From Chrysogorgia sp. JL179-B06 (lineage: Eukaryota > Cnidaria > Anthozoa > Scleralcyonacea > Chrysogorgiidae): 64,000 nt of DNA. The stretch's first letter is position 1, and every line of letters begins with the position of its first letter. The position numbers were made by a program, and so were the translations under genes. Location: NCBI GenBank assembly GCA_035772405.1, contig JAYKKM010000441.1, positions 413,501-477,500 on the forward strand. The letters are read 5' to 3'. Below, in pieces: positions 37,116-46,881 of this stretch. The notes beneath the pieces are model-generated. The model was not told where the DNA came from. It saw only the letters and a program-made list of their open reading frames with translations, and did not search any database.

Positions 37116-37718
37116 ATGAGGATTCCTGTTTTATGTTTTTTAAATAAATTTTTATATACTGACGATATTAATAAAATAGCGAATACAAATGCTTTTTTAA
37201 ACAAATTTTTTTTGGGTACATATCCTGCAGATGTATTTCCTGAACAAATTAAATTTCCTTCATGTTGGATTTGGAATACAGACGAATCAAAAGATAATGG
37301 GCAGCATTGGGTAGCTATTTGGGTTGATAAAAACAAACATATGTATTTTTTTGATAGTTTTGCACAAAAAGTTAGTTTTTATAAACGAACGTATTGGTTG
37401 TCTTATGCCCAAAGAAATAATTTGACATTTGTGTATGATCAAAAAATTCCACTTCAATCCCGAGCAACAGTAGTATGTGGAAATTGGAGTCTTTATTATT
37501 TACATAAATGTAAAAACGAAATACAACAAACACAAAAATATTTGTTATTTAAAAGCAAAAATAAAAATAAATTACTTAATGATATTAAATTAGCTCGTAA
37601 AATAATTATACTAGGAAATGTAATAGTTAATATTTATAAAAAAAAATGTAAAAATAAAATAGAAACACAGAAAGTTAACAATCAAAGTTGTTGTTCTTTT
37701 AATAAATCAAAATTTTAA
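37116..37718 (+). CDS. Adenain-type cysteine protease (maturation protease)
   Basis: The protein has 200 aa, close to adenovirus-type proteases. Catalytic residues are in the right order: His64 in GQHWVAIW, Asp80 in FFDSF, Gln114, and Cys121 in CGNWS. The family (Ulp1-like, C5/C48 fold) cleaves capsid and core proteins during virion maturation. The C-terminus is a Lys/Asn-rich extension. It starts 4 bp after the preceding frame's stop. This ORF is intact although most neighbours are broken, either by chance or because of a later origin of the breaks. Confidence 0.85.
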   Translation: MRIPVLCFLNKFLYTDDINKIANTNAFLNKFFLGTYPADVFPEQIKFPSCWIWNTDESKDNGQHWVAIWVDKNKHMYFFDSFAQKVSFYKRTYWLSYAQRNNLTFVYDQKIPLQSRATVVCGNWSLYYLHKCKNEIQQTQKYLLFKSKNKNKLLNDIKLARKIIILGNVIVNIYKKKCKNKIETQKVNNQSCCSFNKSKF

Positions 37719-37759
37719 TTAAACATATTTACAACACAATTCACAATTGTCTGTTTTAT

Positions 37760-38020
37760 TTAAAATATTGAACTCAATAGTGACAGCGCTAGAGGTGCTA
37801 AAGCTAAAGCAGGTAGAAACCCACCTTTTTGGTTCCTTTTACGCTTCCCCACACCACCCCCTCTAACATTTTTCCTTTTTCTTCTTCTTTTACCGCTTAT
37901 TATACGTTTTACCCCCGTATACATTTTCTTAGGAATATCAATATAGGTATGTTTAGCGTCTCGAGAAAAAATGTTCCAAATTTCTTTATTCCCTTTTAAT
38001 TGAATTGATTTTCTTTTCAT
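37760..38020 (-). CDS. Basic virion-core-like protein, 86 aa
   Basis: The true ATG is at 38020 (the frame has a GTG one codon earlier). The protein contains a very basic stretch (GKRRRKRKNVRGGGVGKRKR, about residues 48-67) followed by GG and a hydrophobic C-terminal helix (LPALALAPLALSLLSSIF). This layout resembles the pX/mu-type core or membrane-active peptides of adenoviruses and adintoviruses. Convergent with the protease gene. It appears intact. Confidence 0.6.
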   Translation of the reverse strand: MKRKSIQLKGNKEIWNIFSRDAKHTYIDIPKKMYTGVKRIISGKRRRKRKNVRGGGVGKRKRNQKGGFLPALALAPLALSLLSSIF

Positions 38021-38207
38021 CACGATGAAACCACTAGGATCTTTGTTTGTTTTCCCCCTTTATTATTTTTTACTTATATAGCAAATAAGATAACAAAATA
38101 AAAAAAGGTATTCTTTATTTATAAATTGGTGAAAATTATTTTACAAAATTATTATTTTTAACACAAATCATATACAATGGTTTTTTCATTAGGAAATATA
38201 TTTGTTC

Positions 38208-38840
38208 TTATTCTACAATTATCATACCTTTATTACAATTATCGAATAATAAATATCCATAGGGATGTTTATTAATATCAGCTAATATTTTATCAAATTG
38301 ACTTCTATTTATTTTCTTATTATCACATATTGTATACATATTTCTACAATCACTTAAATTTTTAAACATGATATAATAATGACTGTTGATACGTAAATTT
38401 CGCAACTTTCCATTACCGTAAGAAAGTTTTGACATGCAAAAATTACGCTTACATTACGATGATGAACATCTTGAGTTGCAATATTATCAATTTTATCAAG
38501 ATTTTCTTTTGACGATGTACCTACTAACATAAGATCGTCTAAAATAATTAATGTATTATCAGCTGTATTTGTTTGTATATCAGTAATATCAGGTATACCC
38601 TTCTTACAGTCAACAAATTCGAAATTCAATTTTTTCTCTTCCAAAATCGTATGCATTTTATCGTATAAGGGTTGATATATGGAATAAAGAAACAATTTTC
38701 GTAATTTTTGGTGTTATCATTGCCTCAATATAATTTAGTAATTGTAAAATCCAAAATGTTTTTCCACATTGACTAGGACCGCACAATGTTAACATAAACG
38801 GATGATGAAATGGTAGTGAAACAGCATTCATTTTACACGT
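38208..38840 (-). pseudogene. Packaging ATPase, frameshifted
   Basis: Pieces in three minus-strand frames line up as an FtsK/HerA-like ATPase: a GPSQCGKT P-loop at about 38775-38800 near the start, a Walker B strand (TLIILDDL) near 38540 and a C-terminal SHYYIMFKN segment near 38370. Frameshifts lie near 38690-38710 and 38430-38450. In intact relatives the enzyme packages DNA into capsids. Confidence 0.75.
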
Positions 38841-38917
38841 CTAAAATCAAAAGGAAATATATAGATATTTTATAAGAATTTAAAGTTTATTTTGGACTTT
38901 GATAGATTTCCCTTTCC

Positions 38918-39200
38918 CAGGTCATTGGACTTTGATATTTGCGGGGTGTATATTTTTAAGCATATTAATTTTTAACCATATAAGGTCATGATATAAATTT
39001 GGACTTTTGCTAGAACATCATAACCCCTCCCCTCGAATGACCTTGACATATTTGCGTGGTGTATATTTTTAAACATATGACCTTGACTATACATAACCAT
39101 ATAAGGTCATGATATGAATTTGGACTTTTGCTAGAACATACCCGAAATTCTTTGAACAGCATAACCCCTCCCTCAAATGACCTTGACTACCCGTCACTAT
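38918..39200. promoter_or_regulatory. Repeated promoter-like region with nuclear-receptor half-sites
   Basis: Two units of roughly 110 bp share a GGTGTATATTTTTAA block, an AACCATATAAGGTCATGATAT block and TTTGGACTTTTGCTAGAACA. TGACCTTGA (reverse complement TCAAGGTCA, the ERR/NR5A monomer site) occurs at 39038, 39078 and 39178. AAGGTCA half-sites occur at 38982 and 39103, and AGGTCA at 38918. The region lies between the leftward ATPase and the rightward acidic ORF, the expected place for a divergent promoter. Confidence 0.6.
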
Positions 39201-39317
39201 AGTAACGCATAAACAGGGCGCGATTATATAAACGCTAGCGCGATACAGTAAAAACTAAAACGATCAAAGGTAGTCAAGAACCTCAAAGGTAGTCAAGAAC
39301 CCAAAGAAGAAGAAAGA

Positions 39318-39836
39318 ATGGAGCAAATCGTGTGGAAGAAAGAAGATGGGGGAGAAATCGTGTGGGACTTCAATGAGTTCGACACACGATTTTTCCACCC
39401 TATTAACGAAGACATGGTGGTGGTAGAAGACATGGTGGTGGTAGAAGAAGAAAGTGAAGATGAAGACGCTGATGAAGATGAAGACACTGATGAAGATGAC
39501 ACTGATGATGAAGACACTGACAGTGATGATGAAGACGTTGGTGATGTCGAAGACTGGGATGATGATGATGACGTCAAGAAAGACGATCAAGACGAGGAGG
39601 AAAAGTTATGGGAGGGGGTATTTAACCCTCCCGATAATAACAATGACAATATATATAAAACTATGAATAAATACGGCTTTAGCGAAAGCGAAAGTGACAA
39701 TGAGGACGACGAATATAAAGTATGGGACTATATCGATACCCGGGGGGAGGAATTTTTATTTTTTGAGAAAACTCAAACATTAATTTTAAAAAATGTTAAA
39801 AAAACGAATCTATGTCTCCATTTCTTCTTCTTCTAA
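39318..39836 (+). CDS. Extremely acidic ORF, 172 aa
   Basis: After about 45 ordinary residues (aromatic-rich, with WKKEDGG and FNEFDTRFF) comes a duplicated EDMVVVE and then about 60 residues almost entirely Asp and Glu, encoded by an imperfect GAAGATGA repeat. A moderate-complexity tail follows. It overlaps the 3' end of PolB by 27 bp, convergently. The acidic tract is partly repeat expansion. The head could be a regulator's, but no family is recognised. Confidence 0.5.
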   Translation: MEQIVWKKEDGGEIVWDFNEFDTRFFHPINEDMVVVEDMVVVEEESEDEDADEDEDTDEDDTDDEDTDSDDEDVGDVEDWDDDDDVKKDDQDEEEKLWEGVFNPPDNNNDNIYKTMNKYGFSESESDNEDDEYKVWDYIDTRGEEFLFFEKTQTLILKNVKKTNLCLHFFFF

Positions 39837-41364
39837 ATATCCGTAAGGGATTGTAGTAAAATTATCTTTAACAATACGTTTATTAAAAGTAAATGAAAAT
39901 TTTTTAATTTCAGTATTAATAAAAATATTATTTAATTTATCTTTACATATTTTATTTTCATATCTAATTGTAATGATTTGATCTTTATCTACAACACATT
40001 TATTTAATGTTTTAAAATTTAAGATATCTTTCGCTTTATTTTTTAAAGAAAATCCTTTTACATGCACTACTTCTTCGTTTAAATTCGTAATATAAGAATA
40101 ACATTTAGGACCTGTTGAACAAAATCGAGTAATCCATTCATTTTCTTTTAATTCATTGGTTAATTCTCCTAAATAATTACCGGTTTTAATCGAACAAGTA
40201 TTTTCATCACTCACATAAATAATCGAATCGGTATCAAAATATAAAACATGTTTTCCTAATTTTTCAATTGCATCATATAACTGTAGCCGAGCATAAGCTG
40301 TAACAAAACATGCGATAACAATATTACCCGTTTTTAAAGCTACTGTAGCTTCATCTACATTTTCATATGTACAACGTAAAAGAGTATCATTAATAAAATC
40401 TAAGACGTTAATTTTTTACTCCTATCGTTAGCTAAAACTAATAATTCCTCATAATCATTTAAAAAAGCAACTTGCGTGTTATTTTCATTTTGTGCAAATT
40501 TACCCCACAAGGAATTTAATGTTTTCGCTATAGTTCTTAAACCGGGATTTGTTTCTATTTTGTCTTTATCTAAACTAATATGTTCATGATTCAAATAATC
40601 TTGACAATACTGGTTGATTTTAATTTTATTTTTACTACCATCACTATTAAAACATTCAGTAGGTAAACCCGACGCCTCTTGTTTTAGTTTTAAAAAATCG
40701 TTTACATAAGCAACAGATTTTTTCTTGCCGATCATATCATGATATATTTCATAGATTTGAATTATTTTATATCCCTTATCAACTACACCATGTCCCCTGT
40801 AAACAGCGATCGTTTCATTATGTATACATTTATCACATTTATTGATAGCACATTGATTACATAAAGGAAATAATAATTTTCCAGCTACTCTAATGGGTAA
40901 AACACCAAAAAAAAGATTTTGCGGGGGTGATATACGACATTTAATCAAACCGAAAATATATTTTATATTTATATTCTCACACTCTTCATTAACGAAAATT
41001 TTAGGGTGTCCAACCGGGAAAACAAATTCTTTTTGAACAAAAGGATATAGCGATGTAAAGTCTACATAATAAATTTGTTCATTTTGTTTTATCTCTAAAT
41101 AAACATATAGAAGAAGTTCGCCCACCATATAATCCATCACGGGGAGTTAATATTGTATATCCAAAAAATTTTTGTTTCAATTCAATAATATCGCTACAAC
41201 TATATATAATCACATTCCCATTTTTCAACAACTTTATATCCAGCATTTAACAATTCATTTGTAAAACGTTGAGTTTTCGAGTATAATGTTCCAAATTTTT
41301 CATTCACTAAAGTATTCATTTCATATTTTTCAAAACAACGAGAACATCCGTGAAAAAAACATCC

Positions 41365-41372
41365 ATGAAATT
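41365..41372. repeat. hAT target site duplication, left
   Basis: ATGAAATT, against TTGAAATT at 44338-44345: seven of eight bases agree, the 8-bp length typical of hAT. Confidence 0.8.
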
Positions 41373-44337
41373 TAGAGCTGCTCCCGATTAATCGATTAAT
41401 CGATTATTATTCAGTAATCGATTGTACGATTGCGGCTAACAACAATCGGATTATTTACAATTATAAACTTCTCTCTTCAGCAAATGTTTATTGAGCTAAA
41501 ACTCTGCATGCGGCGAACGTTGTTTGCCATGTGCGCGAATCTCCCTCCGCGAAATAGTGTTCTCCGCGCGTAGAATTTAGGAATTTTACTTATTACAATA
41601 CCATATGGTTGTATGAAAAGCCGTGAAAATCTCTGTGGACAAGATTCTATAGTGAACTCTCGGGTTTTTCCGGATTAAATAACATGTCACATATGACATA
41701 ATGCCATAATGGTGATGAAATGCGCTCGCTCAAAAAATGTTTTCGGTGGCTCAAATGTCAAAGTGAGTCACCCAATCACTCATACGACATACGCTAGTCC
41801 AGCTGCATATGCGAACTGCGAATGTGTTGAACTTTTGCCGTCATAGAGACACGCGTACGTTTGTCTTTCTATGATGTCTTGAAGCCGAAGCGACGTCTGG
41901 GACCATTTTATCGTAGAAAATCAAACCACAGCAAAATGTAAACATTGCGACGCAACAATCCGACGACATGGCAATACGACAAACCTTAGAGAACACCTCA
42001 CTAGACGCCACTCGAATGTTTACAACTACAACAACAAGCCTGTCAAGCCAAGTGGATCAACTAGTACTGGGAATGTGTGAGTGGCGAGTTTCTTTCAAAA
42101 AAAGATTGACCCGTCGGGAGACAAAGCGAGAGAAATAACTGCGCATATTGCCAACGTCTGCGTGAAAGACTTGCGCCCATTTAGCATCGTTAAAAATACT
42201 GGTTTCCGCGCTCTCATTCAGCACGCTTGGCCATCTTATCAGATCCCAAAACGAGAAACGATCCGCCAACTTATCATGCTTCGTCACTCGGAAGGCATAA
42301 AAACTCTCAAGAGCGAACTAGAGTTACTGAAATGTGATGTTTCCATAACAACTGACGGCTGGACTAGTATGGCGCAGGATAATTACTGCACAATTACTGG
42401 TAAGTAACAATTGATAATTACTGTATTTAGCAAGTTGTAACTTGTCATCATTATTCATATCGATTTAATTCCTGCTAATTCCTATATTTTTCTTTCTTTT
42501 TTCTTCTGCAGTACACTACCTTCGTGAATGGGAGATGACATGCAAGGTCCTCGCAACCAGAGCAAGCACTGATCGTCACACCGGGGTGAATTTGGCTGCT
42601 GAGATCAACGACACCATGAAAGAATTTGGCCTTGAACATCGCGTGGTTGCTTGCATTCATGACAACGCGGCAAATATCAATCTTGCTGGTCAGATGATCA
42701 ATGGCACGGAAGAGAGACCGATAGCCTTCAACATTGGCTGTGCGGCGCATAACCTAAATTTGGCGATCGGTGATGCAATGAAGAAAGGAGTCGACCAGCC
42801 TTTTGAGAAAATGGTTGCTGCCGCTAGGAGGCTAGTTGGGCATTTTAAAATGTCCAATGTGGCAACAAATGGTCTTCGCGCTAAAGTGAAAGAGATGTTG
42901 GCCCCTGAACATCATGGCAAAGGAGTGATCCAGGACGTGTCGACGAGGTGGAATTCGACATTTTACATGTTGGAGCGTCTGTCGGTGTTGCGTTGGCCTG
43001 TCGTTGCGGTGTTGTCCGACCAGTCTCTGACCAAACCACAAGACGCGAGAGTTCTGGATATGCCAACTTCGTCTTGGAAACTAGCAGAGGAGATAATTCC
43101 AGTTCTCAGGAAAGTCGAGCTAGCCACTGTATTGTTCAGTTCGCAATCCAAAGCAACGTCCGGCGTGGTCCTGCCTGCTATCTATCACCAGTCTAGTTGA
43201 GCAATTGCAAGGCTTGACTTTCGAGCACGTAGCTACTGATGACCGTCGACGCGCAACCACTGCCACTCCACCAGGCCAGAAGTTTAGAGATACCCTCGTC
43301 CAGTCGTTGACTGATAAATTTTTTCTCTATGAATTGGATGTCACAAATGAGGAAGTAGACACTTCCGACCCAGTTCCATTTTTCCTGTTAGCGTCGTTCA
43401 TGGATCCAAGGTTCCGTGACCTCTCATTTCTCAGCGAAACCGAACGCAGTGCGTTAGTCGAGTTTGCCTCAAGAACCGCGAAAGCCATGCCATCATTGCC
43501 TAAAAGAAGCGACGTTATTGCTGGCGAACCCGAGATCTTGCCACCGCCAAAGAAGAAGACCAAGTCTGAGGTGGCCATGGAAGAGCTACTTGGCAAACGA
43601 AAATCGGGGAAACCTAGCTGCGAGGAACAAACTCTGGCGAAAAAAATTGACGAGGAGATACGGCAACTGAGCGCTGAGGCACCGATCGCTTTGGCTGAAG
43701 ATCCGTTGTTCTGGTGGAAAGACAACGAAAGGCGTTATCCTATCGTCCGGAACCTTGCCGCTAGAGTACTAGCAGCGCCGCCGACGTCAGTACCAAGCGA
43801 AGAGATCTTCAGCAAGGCTGGACTGATTGTCTCGAAGAAACGTGCCGCACTCAAACCAGCCGTTGTAGACGCACTGATATTTTTAAACAAGAACAAAATG
43901 TAGATACCAGACAAACAGTTACGCAACGACAATTCATATTTAATATTCTAGTTGTTTAGTACTGTTCTGTAATTTTATTTTTATTTATTAGCGAAGTTAT
44001 TGGGGAGTGATTGAAATATCGATATTACCGTTATTACGTATACAATTTATTGGCAATGATTAAAAAAATAAAAACATTAAACTTATTACTTAACGTCTCA
44101 TTTGTGACTTTTCACGTCTTGTGTGAAGTGCGACGGCACGAGGTGTACAATCGCGAGACCAACATTACTGTTAAAACGTTAGAATTTTGGGTTTGGGATT
44201 CTCAAGTAAAAATGTGTTAAAGTTTGGCCATATTGAACCGCCATACACGCGTCAGATTTCAGGACGATTAATCGATATTAATCGATTGTTTGCAACGATT
44301 AATCGATTATGAAAATCGACCGATGGGAGCAGCTCTA
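41373..44337 (+). mobile_element. hAT transposon, 2,965 bp
   Basis: Ends TAGAGCTGCTCCC on the left and its reverse complement on the right, followed inwards by clusters of ATTAATCGATT on both sides. It is flanked by an imperfect 8-bp duplication and encodes a BED-finger/hAT-C transposase, now broken. It inserted into the polymerase gene of the degraded viral element, so it is younger than that element's integration. Confidence 0.9.
41888..43903 (+). pseudogene. hAT transposase (BED-type), broken
   Basis: A BED zinc finger is seen at 41893-42025 (VWDHF, C-x2-C, then LREHLTRRH). An in-frame TGA at 42078-42080 follows, then 42081-42399 with TTDGWTS. A canonical intron (GTAAGT...TTCTGCAG) is at 42400-42511, then 42512-43199 with HNLNLAIGDA and WNSTFYMLERL. 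A frameshift lies near 43165-43195. The last piece, to 43903, contains the hAT dimerisation domain (WWKDNERRYPIVRNLA, then SVPSEEIFSKAG). One stop and one frameshift make it inactive unless they are sequence errors. Confidence 0.85.
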
Positions 44338-44345
44338 TTGAAATT
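44338..44345. repeat. hAT target site duplication, right
   Basis: TTGAAATT, one base different from the left copy. Confidence 0.8.
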
Positions 44346-44812
44346 GATAAACTGTATTATCATAAAATCCGTCAACAAACCGCCCTAATTTTTTTTTCTC
44401 CTTGAGCAGAACCTTTATATTCTAATCGTCCTGATAAATATTTATTAATTTCATACAACCAACAAATCGCAATTAAACTTTGATTTACATTGCAGCGATA
44501 ACCTCCTACAGGAATTATCCCCACACATCTTTCTTTTAAAAAGTTTTGTCGAAATATTTTTAATGCTAAACTTGCAATAGTCATACAATTTTTTTCATAA
44601 AAAGGTGCTACACAAGCAATCGAATTTATCATGAACGAAAATTTTACACACCCTTTTCTTAAAATATTCACATCCTCACAACAATAATAATATATTTCAT
44701 CGCGAAAAATATATATACTTTTTTCTTTTTCATTATACCATTTTTCAAATTTATCTTTATCACTCATTATCTATATCAAAATATTCCCTATCAATCATAT
44801 CCCCTCTATACT

Positions 44813-45295
44813 TTAAATCAGTAAATTTATAGAGGTGAAAGCCTTTTTCATCTTCGAGAAGACCCATACATTTAGGAACAATCTTTGCCTCGACAATCTT
44901 TGCCTCGACACTTTTTCCAAAGCGCTGTCAAAGTACAACCACATTTTCTGGTCGTCTTCCATCATATGGCAATCGTGTTGTCTTTGAGACGAATGTTTAA
45001 TACGGCAGCCTTCACAATTTTCCAACACCAATTTGAAACTTCTTCTGCATAACATTTTAATAGTAGATGTTAAATCAGCTTTTGACGGCGGTTCAAACTT
45101 TTTCCACATCTCCAATGTCAGTAGGTACGGAGAGTTCAGACAAATCTCTTTGGAAAGCCATAATAAACAACAATGATCGCTCAGTTTCAAAACACGTCTC
45201 CTAAAGCAAGTAAGCCAAGTGATAATGGAGTAACGTACAGACGGAAGGCGATACACGTCCATTTTTTTTTTTGTTTTCAACCAATAATCATTCAT
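44813..45295 (-). CDS. Cys/His-motif protein, 160 aa
   Basis: The ORF starts at an ATG at 45295. A C-E-G-C...S-S-Q-R-Q-H-D-C motif (about residues 95-110) could bind zinc. I have a recollection of similar C-x-x-C...SQ..H.C proteins in multi-copy viral or transposon loci but cannot name the family. A duplicated SRQRL and a frame change near 44900 suggest the C-terminus is disturbed. It lies upstream of the PolB fragment, on the same strand. Confidence 0.4.
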   Translation of the reverse strand: MNDYWLKTKKKMDVYRLPSVRYSIITWLTCFRRRVLKLSDHCCLLWLSKEICLNSPYLLTLEMWKKFEPPSKADLTSTIKMLCRRSFKLVLENCEGCRIKHSSQRQHDCHMMEDDQKMWLYFDSALEKVSRQRLSRQRLFLNVWVFSKMKKAFTSINLLI

Positions 45296-45429
45296 ATTTC
45301 ACAATTTCCTGTCAACACGCGCGCGCTTTTCTAATACAGATTTCGTTTACGTTTTTCCTGTTTACATAAAAACCTGTTTAATAACTCGTTTCCAACCAAT
45401 AAAAACAAATCGATACTTCATGACGACTT

Positions 45430-45990
45430 TTCCGGTTAACATGCGCGCGCACAGGGTCTCACGGCCAACCTGGTAACTAAAATTGCGTCACCTGCACACT
45501 ACCGTAGGGTAAGGGTATTGGACCTGCAGAAAAATGGAATCGAAAATGTGGTCGAAGATCAAATATCAATTTTCCCGAAACTGGTAATGGTGGATCTTTG
45601 GAGAAATCCTGTACAATTGAGTTTCGCTAGGATTAAAGTGAATACAGATTGCATGGTGGTGCTGGTGCTGGTGAAGCTCTCTCGAAGTTGTCAAGTTTGG
45701 CAACGACAGACACAACCACTCATCAGGTTTTTGCAGTGTCTTCGGTAAAACGGAGCTATGGAATTACGGTTACCCCTGCTACGAGTATGTCTCAATCGAA
45801 GTAGCTCTAGATTTTTTATTCACTCGTTCAAAGTCCGTCTAAACCCACAATCCACACAGATTACCCACACTAAAAGCGTCCCAAAAAAGGTAATGGAGAA
45901 GAAACGGAAAGTGAACATAGTAAAAGTATCGTACTTTTCGCGACAATTGGGGCTTTATCGACACTCGCCGATGAAAAAATTTAACGAATA
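45430..45990 (+). pseudogene. Leucine-rich-repeat-like fragment
   Basis: One frame at about 45470-45650 reads as a leucine-rich repeat: LDLQKNGIENV followed by FPKLVMVDLWRNP. After frameshifts, a hydrophobic stretch (IVLFATIGALSTLA) appears near 45935, possibly a membrane anchor. AATAAATAA follows as a possible polyadenylation signal. No start is visible. Its origin (host exon, or cargo of the degraded element) is unclear. Confidence 0.4.
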
Positions 45991-46231
45991 AATAATTTTT
46001 ACACAAATTCGTGTTATTTATTTATTTTTAACAATAAATAGATTGAGCGATTGTTTTTTTCCCTAAAAAAGAAAATAAGAATGCTTTTAATAGAAAATGT
46101 ATTTGAGAAATCATTTTCACTATATAAACATTGGTGAGAAACAAAAATGAAAACAAGGATGTATTGTGTGTGAATTTTTTCGGAAACTCTAATTTATCTA
46201 TTTTTTTCCTAATCAACACTGCTTAAAGAAA

Positions 46232-46342
46232 ATGGGCACTCAAAAAGGCGCTACGGATAGGATCCAAATAGGATATGGTCGTAAAAAAGGGTATTTTTAT
46301 GGGGGTTATGCTAGTATGCTTAAACCGCACCAGCCTAATTAG
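46232..46342 (+). CDS. Tiny Gly/Tyr-rich ORF, 36 aa
   Basis: ATG at 46232, TAG at 46340-46342. It starts MGTQKGATDR and has a GYFYGGYASML segment. It might be a remnant of the degraded element or chance. Confidence 0.2.
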   Translation: MGTQKGATDRIQIGYGRKKGYFYGGYASMLKPHQPN

Positions 46343-46398
46343 AATATAAACGTACTTTCCCGCATCTTCATGCCAACTCGTCGTGGTGAACGAACATC

Positions 46399-46620
46399 AT
46401 GGCGTTCAACTTGAGGGACGTGGACAATTGCACAGGATTGCTGACGAACGACGCTCTCCGGGAACGCGTACTAAAGTATTCTGTTTCGTTAAGAAGGATC
46501 TTGAGTCTTAAGGACCTTGTGCTATCATTGCAAAATGCAAAATATTTAGGACGCGTGATTGCGTCTTGGTTTGGTCAAAATGCTGTTAACATCAAAAACA
46601 TATATAGCCTCTCCAATGCA
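46399..46620 (+). other. ORF fragment upstream of repeat copy 2
   Basis: ATG-started frame (MAFNLRDVDNCTGLL...) with a helical, protein-like character for about 70 codons. It runs into the 4.45-kb repeat at 46621, where it becomes Asn/Gln/Thr low complexity. No family is recognised; possibly a 5' exon truncated by the repeat. Confidence 0.3.
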
Positions 46621-46794
46621 TGTACCTGGACATCATTTTCCATACCCTCCAACAACAACAAAAACAAAACCAACAACAGACAACATGGACAACAACAAAC
46701 CAGAACAAACAACAAACTGTAAAACAACCGACAACATCAAAAACAACAAACACCAAGACCTACAAGCAACAACAAACTACGGAATACCACGAAT

Positions 46795-46881
46795 GTGTGT
46801 CCTCGCTGCAGTGAGACATTCCAGCGCAGCTTCAACCTGAAACGTCACATCATCAGAGATTGCTGCCAAGTTACAAGGTAC
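46795..46881 (+). other. C2H2-finger-like exon, copy 2
   Basis: Same as 24357-24443, with CPRC in place of CPHC, followed by AAGGTACGA. Confidence 0.45.

Larger units (their letters stand above)
39810..44767 (-). pseudogene. Family B DNA polymerase, broken and split by hAT
   Basis: Minus-strand pieces are, in order: 44767-44346 with an Exo III-like YYYCCEDVNIL segment; then (left of the hAT) 41372-41182 with two H-G-C motifs; 41140-40400 with motif A (DFTSLYP) and motif B region (LRTIAKTLNSLWGKF); and 40405-39810 with motif C (FDTDS) and the C-terminus. Frameshifts occur near 44385, 41190, 41120 and 40405. The front (Exo I/II and any terminal-protein domain) is missing. The reading frame can be followed across the hAT insertion site once the target duplication is counted, showing it was one gene before insertion. 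Confidence 0.85.
36380..45990. mobile_element. Degraded Polinton/adintovirus-like element, AT-rich
   Basis: Remnants of an adenain-type protease, a basic core-like protein, packaging ATPase and family B polymerase lie close together in a compact divergent arrangement, which is the gene set of Polinton or adintovirus elements. Capsid, penton and integrase genes were not found, and the PolB lacks its front part, so large pieces are lost. Base composition is much more AT-rich than the Polinton at 5793-23974, so this is a different lineage. No terminal repeats could be identified, so the outer limits are approximate. A hAT transposon lies inside. Confidence 0.7.

Noticed and set aside
39264..39590. 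Ile/Val/Phe-rich and Ser-rich minus-strand ORFs
   Set aside because: Antisense translations of the Asp/Glu repeat tract.
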